Source of the DNA: Bifidobacterium breve
Lineage (GTDB): Bacteria; Actinomycetota; Acidimicrobiia; Acidimicrobiales; Ilumatobacteraceae
DNA: 8,202 nt
Assembly: GCA_945871625.1 (NCBI GenBank)
Contig: CAMBWL010000036.1
Location: forward strand, 1 to 8,202
Direction: 5' to 3'
In this document: positions 5,856-8,202 of the stretch, piece by piece
Layout: each line of letters opens with the position of its first letter
How positions within the stretch are numbered: the stretch's first letter is position 1
Program-made: the position numbers and the translations under genes
The notes under the pieces: generated by a model
Databases searched by the model: none
Told to the model about the DNA's origin: nothing
What the model saw: the letters and a program-made list of their open reading frames with translations, nothing else

Positions 5856-6443
5856 GTGCCATTGCGTGTCGGACTGTTCGGGGGAACATTTGACCCTCCA
5901 CACTTAGGTCACCTAGTTACGGCCGTAAATGTCCGAAATGTGCTCAAACTTGACCATGTGATCTTGATGGTGGCCAACGATCCCTGGCAAAAACACGGCA
6001 TTCGCGAGGTGGCGAGCGCACCAGACCGTTTAGCCATGGTCCAAGCGGCGATTGCAGGTGTTGATGGATTAGTTGCCGGCGACGACGAAATCACCCGCGG
6101 TGGCCCAAGTTATACCGCCGACACGCTTGCCACACTCGGCCAGCGCTACCCAGGCGCCGAGCTTTTCACGATTGTCGGCGACGATGCGGCTTCCAAATTT
6201 GGCTCATGGCAGCGGGCTGGTGAAATCGCCAAGTTGTCAACTCTTGTCGTTGTAGATCGACCCGGGTCGCCAATGGTGCCGCCAAGCGAATTTATCTGGA
6301 ACCGTGTCGAGGTTCCGCGACTTGAGGTCAGTTCGTCAGATTTACGCGCGCGCTTCATCGATGGTCGACCACTCGAATATTTGATCTCTGATCAGGTGAT
6401 GCAAGTCATTGCTGCTCGCGGTTTGTACGGTTCAAAAAAGTGA
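5856..6443 (+). CDS. nadD: Nicotinate-nucleotide adenylyltransferase
   Basis: A 195-residue NadD, the usual length. It transfers AMP from ATP to nicotinate mononucleotide to make deamido-NAD in NAD synthesis. With the GTG start, the N-terminus shows the nucleotidyltransferase signature GLFGGTFDPPHLGH, with HxGH at His16 and His19. GGPSYTADTL (82-91) and IVGDDAASKFGSW are typical NadD blocks. SSSDLR (159-164) is the C-terminal ISSTxxR motif. The frame also offers a TTG at 5850 (two residues longer) and a TTG at 5862. I chose the GTG because a TANNNT hexamer 6 nt upstream suits a leaderless start and no start has a Shine-Dalgarno. Its TGA overlaps the next start by 4 nt (GTGA), so translation is probably coupled. 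It is first in the plus-strand operon. Confidence 0.94.
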   Translation: MPLRVGLFGGTFDPPHLGHLVTAVNVRNVLKLDHVILMVANDPWQKHGIREVASAPDRLAMVQAAIAGVDGLVAGDDEITRGGPSYTADTLATLGQRYPGAELFTIVGDDAASKFGSWQRAGEIAKLSTLVVVDRPGSPMVPPSEFIWNRVEVPRLEVSSSDLRARFIDGRPLEYLISDQVMQVIAARGLYGSKK

Positions 6444-7660
6444 CTGCGATTCCGCAGCGACAAAAGCAACGAGCAATCGTCGCGCTTTGTTGTGGCGTCG
6501 CCGCTGCTTTGATGGTGCCTGCTGGCCTTGTCATTGGTTACAACTCGGTTCTCAATTCGGGCAGCGGCACGAATGTCAACGACGTCAAGACGCTAAAAAT
6601 ATTGAACACGCCAGTTGCATTGCTCGCAACGGTGAACGCATCAAGAGAAATTACATCGATCAATGTGATCGCTCTTTCTGGCAACAGTCTCGGCGGCACG
6701 ATCATTTCGCTTCCGGCAAAATCAATAGCCGAAGTCCTTGAGGGTGAAGAGCCACGGCGAGTCTCAGATTCGTATTCGGGCGGCGATGCTACGGCTTTTG
6801 TCGCCGATGTCGAGGGTTTGCTCGATGTTTCGTTCTCGGCAGTCGGCATTCTGGGTCGAGCAGAGTTGAACGATTTGTTCAAACCAATCGGGCCCGCTGA
6901 AATTCTTTTGGACTCTGACGTAGGCAACACCGAAGCAGACGGCGCGTTGCGCATAGTCAGCAAACTTGGTCGTACAACCGTTGAAACTGCGACGCTCGTC
7001 GACATTCTGTTGGCACGTCAAACTAATCAAGACGAAGCCGAGCGATTCAATCATCAAAAGTCGGTGTTGACCGCGATCGGCAACACGGTCGGCCTCGGTA
7101 TCGCACTTGAAACCGAGCCCACCGCACTTGCTTCGCCCACTGACATCGGTTCTTTTTTTCAGCGGCTGATATCGGGACCAGTGCAGGTTTGGCAGTTTTC
7201 CGCAACAGCGGTGCCCGGTGGCGATCTGAATCCGTATTCATTAGATATGTATCAACTCGACAAGTCAGAAGTAACGATGATCATGGCCAGCGTCGCGCCA
7301 ACATCGATTACGGGTTCAGGCTTGACGGGGCAGTTGTCCGTGCAGATTGACAGCCCGTTCAATAACGCCGTTGTCAGTCGCGAAATCGTGCGGAGGCTTT
7401 TGGCGGCGGGTTTCAATATTGCGCTTGTACGCGAGGTGCCCGGCCCACCCCAAGAAGTGACTCGTTTGCTTTATGTGGATAGCAATATTCTGGCTGGGGC
7501 GAATAATTTGGCTGATTTTATTGGCGAAGTTTCGGTCAACCGCACCAACGAGCGGGCCCAGGGCATCGATTTGCAAATAATTGTCGGTGCGACATTCGCC
7601 CAGTTTCTCGAGAGCAATCCGGATATTCCGACTACTACCCTTGGTGTCGACGACGAATGA
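6440..7660 (+). CDS. Membrane-anchored LCP/LytR_C-like protein, catalytic residues degenerate
   Basis: A 406-residue protein with a basic N-terminus, one transmembrane helix (about 12-34) and an extracytoplasmic remainder. Residues 55-260 follow the plan of a LytR-CpsA-Psr (LCP) domain, the fold that ligates glycopolymers to peptidoglycan, but the match is loose. The usual SIPRD motif appears as S-L-P-A-K-S (90-95), and the later arginine-rich segment appears as ARQTNQDEAERFNHQ (192-206). Key arginines and aspartates are thus missing. The C-terminal part (about 298-388) resembles LytR_C: an early I-D-S-P-F-N-N-A, a helix R-E-I-V-R-R-L-L-A-A-G-F, then L-L-Y-V, and an end I-V-G-A-T-F-A. The position between nadD and rsfS is where streptomycetes carry an LCP-family gene, which supports the call. 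It starts on GTG overlapping the nadD stop and ends overlapping rsfS. It may be a non-enzymatic scaffold. Confidence 0.72.
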   Translation: MTAIPQRQKQRAIVALCCGVAAALMVPAGLVIGYNSVLNSGSGTNVNDVKTLKILNTPVALLATVNASREITSINVIALSGNSLGGTIISLPAKSIAEVLEGEEPRRVSDSYSGGDATAFVADVEGLLDVSFSAVGILGRAELNDLFKPIGPAEILLDSDVGNTEADGALRIVSKLGRTTVETATLVDILLARQTNQDEAERFNHQKSVLTAIGNTVGLGIALETEPTALASPTDIGSFFQRLISGPVQVWQFSATAVPGGDLNPYSLDMYQLDKSEVTMIMASVAPTSITGSGLTGQLSVQIDSPFNNAVVSREIVRRLLAAGFNIALVREVPGPPQEVTRLLYVDSNILAGANNLADFIGEVSVNRTNERAQGIDLQIIVGATFAQFLESNPDIPTTTLGVDDE

Positions 7661-8031
7661 CAGACTTTCAAATTCAACCAGAGGCATTGCGCATCGCAAA
7701 AATCGCCGCGCAAGCCGCCGATGAAAAACAGGCCAATGACATCACTGTGCTCAGCGTCGGCGAAGTTCTCGCGATCACTGATTTGTTTGTTGTCGCAAGT
7801 GCCGGCAACAAGCGCCAAGTTCGCACCATTTGTGATGCGATCACCGACGCCGTGCGCACCCAAACTGGTCGCTCGCCGCTCTCAAGCGAAGGTATGTCAC
7901 AGCAGCAATGGATTCTCATCGACTACGGCAGCGTGGTCATCCATGTTTTTGACGACGATACGCGCAGGTTTTACGAAATCGAGCGGCTATATCAAGACGT
8001 TCCGCTCGTCAGTTGGCGCCTCGTCAGTTAA
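7657..8031 (+). CDS. rsfS: Ribosome silencing factor RsfS
   Basis: A 124-residue RsfS (DUF143/Iojap family), the usual length. The family binds ribosomal protein uL14 on the large subunit, blocks subunit joining and dampens translation when nutrients are short. The diagnostic path is present: DITVLSVGEVLAITDLFVVAS (28-48), then G-N-K-R-Q-V-R (50-56), an E-G segment at 78-79, QQWILIDYGSVVIHVF (83-98), and the tail R-R-F-Y-E-I-E-R-L-Y (103-112). The ATG overlaps the preceding stop as ATGA. There is no Shine-Dalgarno, so translation probably depends on coupling. It is the last gene of the nadD operon, the standard arrangement in actinobacteria and many Firmicutes. Confidence 0.96.
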   Translation: MTDFQIQPEALRIAKIAAQAADEKQANDITVLSVGEVLAITDLFVVASAGNKRQVRTICDAITDAVRTQTGRSPLSSEGMSQQQWILIDYGSVVIHVFDDDTRRFYEIERLYQDVPLVSWRLVS

Positions 8032-8043
8032 TTGCCGGATAGT

Positions 8044-8069
8044 TTGACGGCGCGTCTGTCGGGTAGCGT
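8044..8069 (+). promoter_or_regulatory. Possible promoter of tRNA-Ala
   Basis: TTGACG (8044-8049) is a near-consensus -35. The best downstream TANNNT is TAGCGT (8064-8069), only 14 bp away, which is short. Alternatively CGTAAA at 8067-8072 gives 17 bp but a poor -10. Either would give a short 5' leader before the tRNA at 8083. The tRNA might also be read from the rsfS operon. Confidence 0.35.
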
Positions 8070-8082
8070 AAAGAAGTCGTTT

Positions 8083-8155
8083 GGGGCTGTAGCTCAGTTG
8101 GTAGAGCGCTTCCATGGCATGGAAGAGGCCAGGGGTTCGATTCCCCTCAGCTCCA
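8083..8155 (+). tRNA. tRNA-Ala (anticodon GGC)
   Basis: A complete 73-nt cloverleaf. The 7-bp acceptor stem pairs GGGGCTG (8083-8089) with CAGCTCC (8148-8154) and contains G3:U70 (8085/8152), the main identity element for alanine tRNA. The D arm is GCTC...GAGC with a GG in the loop. The anticodon stem CTTCC/GGAAG encloses ATGGCAT, giving anticodon GGC at 8116-8118, which reads GCC and GCU. The T arm AGGGG-TTCGATT-CCCCT is perfect. The discriminator is A at 8155. CCA is not encoded in the DNA, so it must be added enzymatically. Confidence 0.98.
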
Positions 8156-8202
8156 CAAGTGTTTGTTTAAATGCAACCAGCAGTTAACCGATTTATTATG
8201 CG
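8156..8202. other. A/T-rich tail with no callable feature
   Basis: The 47 bp after the tRNA contain no GC-rich hairpin with a T run, and no start or reading frame that can be judged before the edge. The tRNA terminator is not evident. Confidence 0.5.

Noticed and set aside
8083..8202. tRNA gene as an integration (att) site
   Set aside because: No integrase, and no direct repeat of the tRNA 3' end, is visible in the short flank.

Overview
The window looks like ordinary chromosome from an actinomycete-type bacterium of moderate G+C. The nadD – LytR/LCP-like – rsfS cluster, the class II DAHP synthase, the RpoD-like sigma factor and several starts that look leaderless or lack a Shine-Dalgarno all fit Actinomycetota. 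An Acidimicrobiia-like (Ilumatobacter-type) origin is my best guess, but it rests on gene order and overall impression only. I see no insertion sequence, phage gene, CRISPR array or rRNA.

Layout. 1-155 (-) is the N-terminal end of a probable cytochrome P450 that runs off the left edge. A 121-bp divergent intergenic region separates it from a thiolase (277-1479, +). The thiolase converges, with a 9-bp gap, on a four-gene minus-strand cluster. Read in transcription order this is an RpoD-like sigma factor (5679-4852), class II DAHP synthase (4823-3474), a cytoplasmic-type serine beta-lactamase-fold hydrolase (3468-2656) and an MFS transporter (2649-1489). The gaps are 28, 5 and 6 bp, and a good promoter (TTGACA, 16 bp, TAATAT) precedes the sigma gene. 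To the right, a divergent plus-strand operon carries nadD, a membrane-anchored LCP/LytR_C-like protein and rsfS, joined by 4-bp stop/start overlaps (GTGA, ATGA). A tRNA-Ala(GGC) gene follows at 8083-8155. The last 47 bp hold nothing I can call.

How the genes fit together. nadD (NAD synthesis), the LCP-like protein (cell-envelope family) and rsfS (ribosome silencing) form a recurrent actinobacterial growth-related neighbourhood. On the other strand, the sigma factor shares an apparent transcript with the entry enzyme of the shikimate pathway, a small serine hydrolase and an exporter-like permease. That link is the least expected feature here. The P450/thiolase pair suggests lipid or sterol-type catabolism, but it is only a neighbour relation.

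The observations most worth a second look are the sigma factor's shortened region 3 and diverged region 4.2, the sigma-aroG operon, the LCP-like protein that has lost the family's catalytic residues, and two starts with a TANNNT hexamer exactly 6 nt before the start codon. I found no convincing new multi-gene system.
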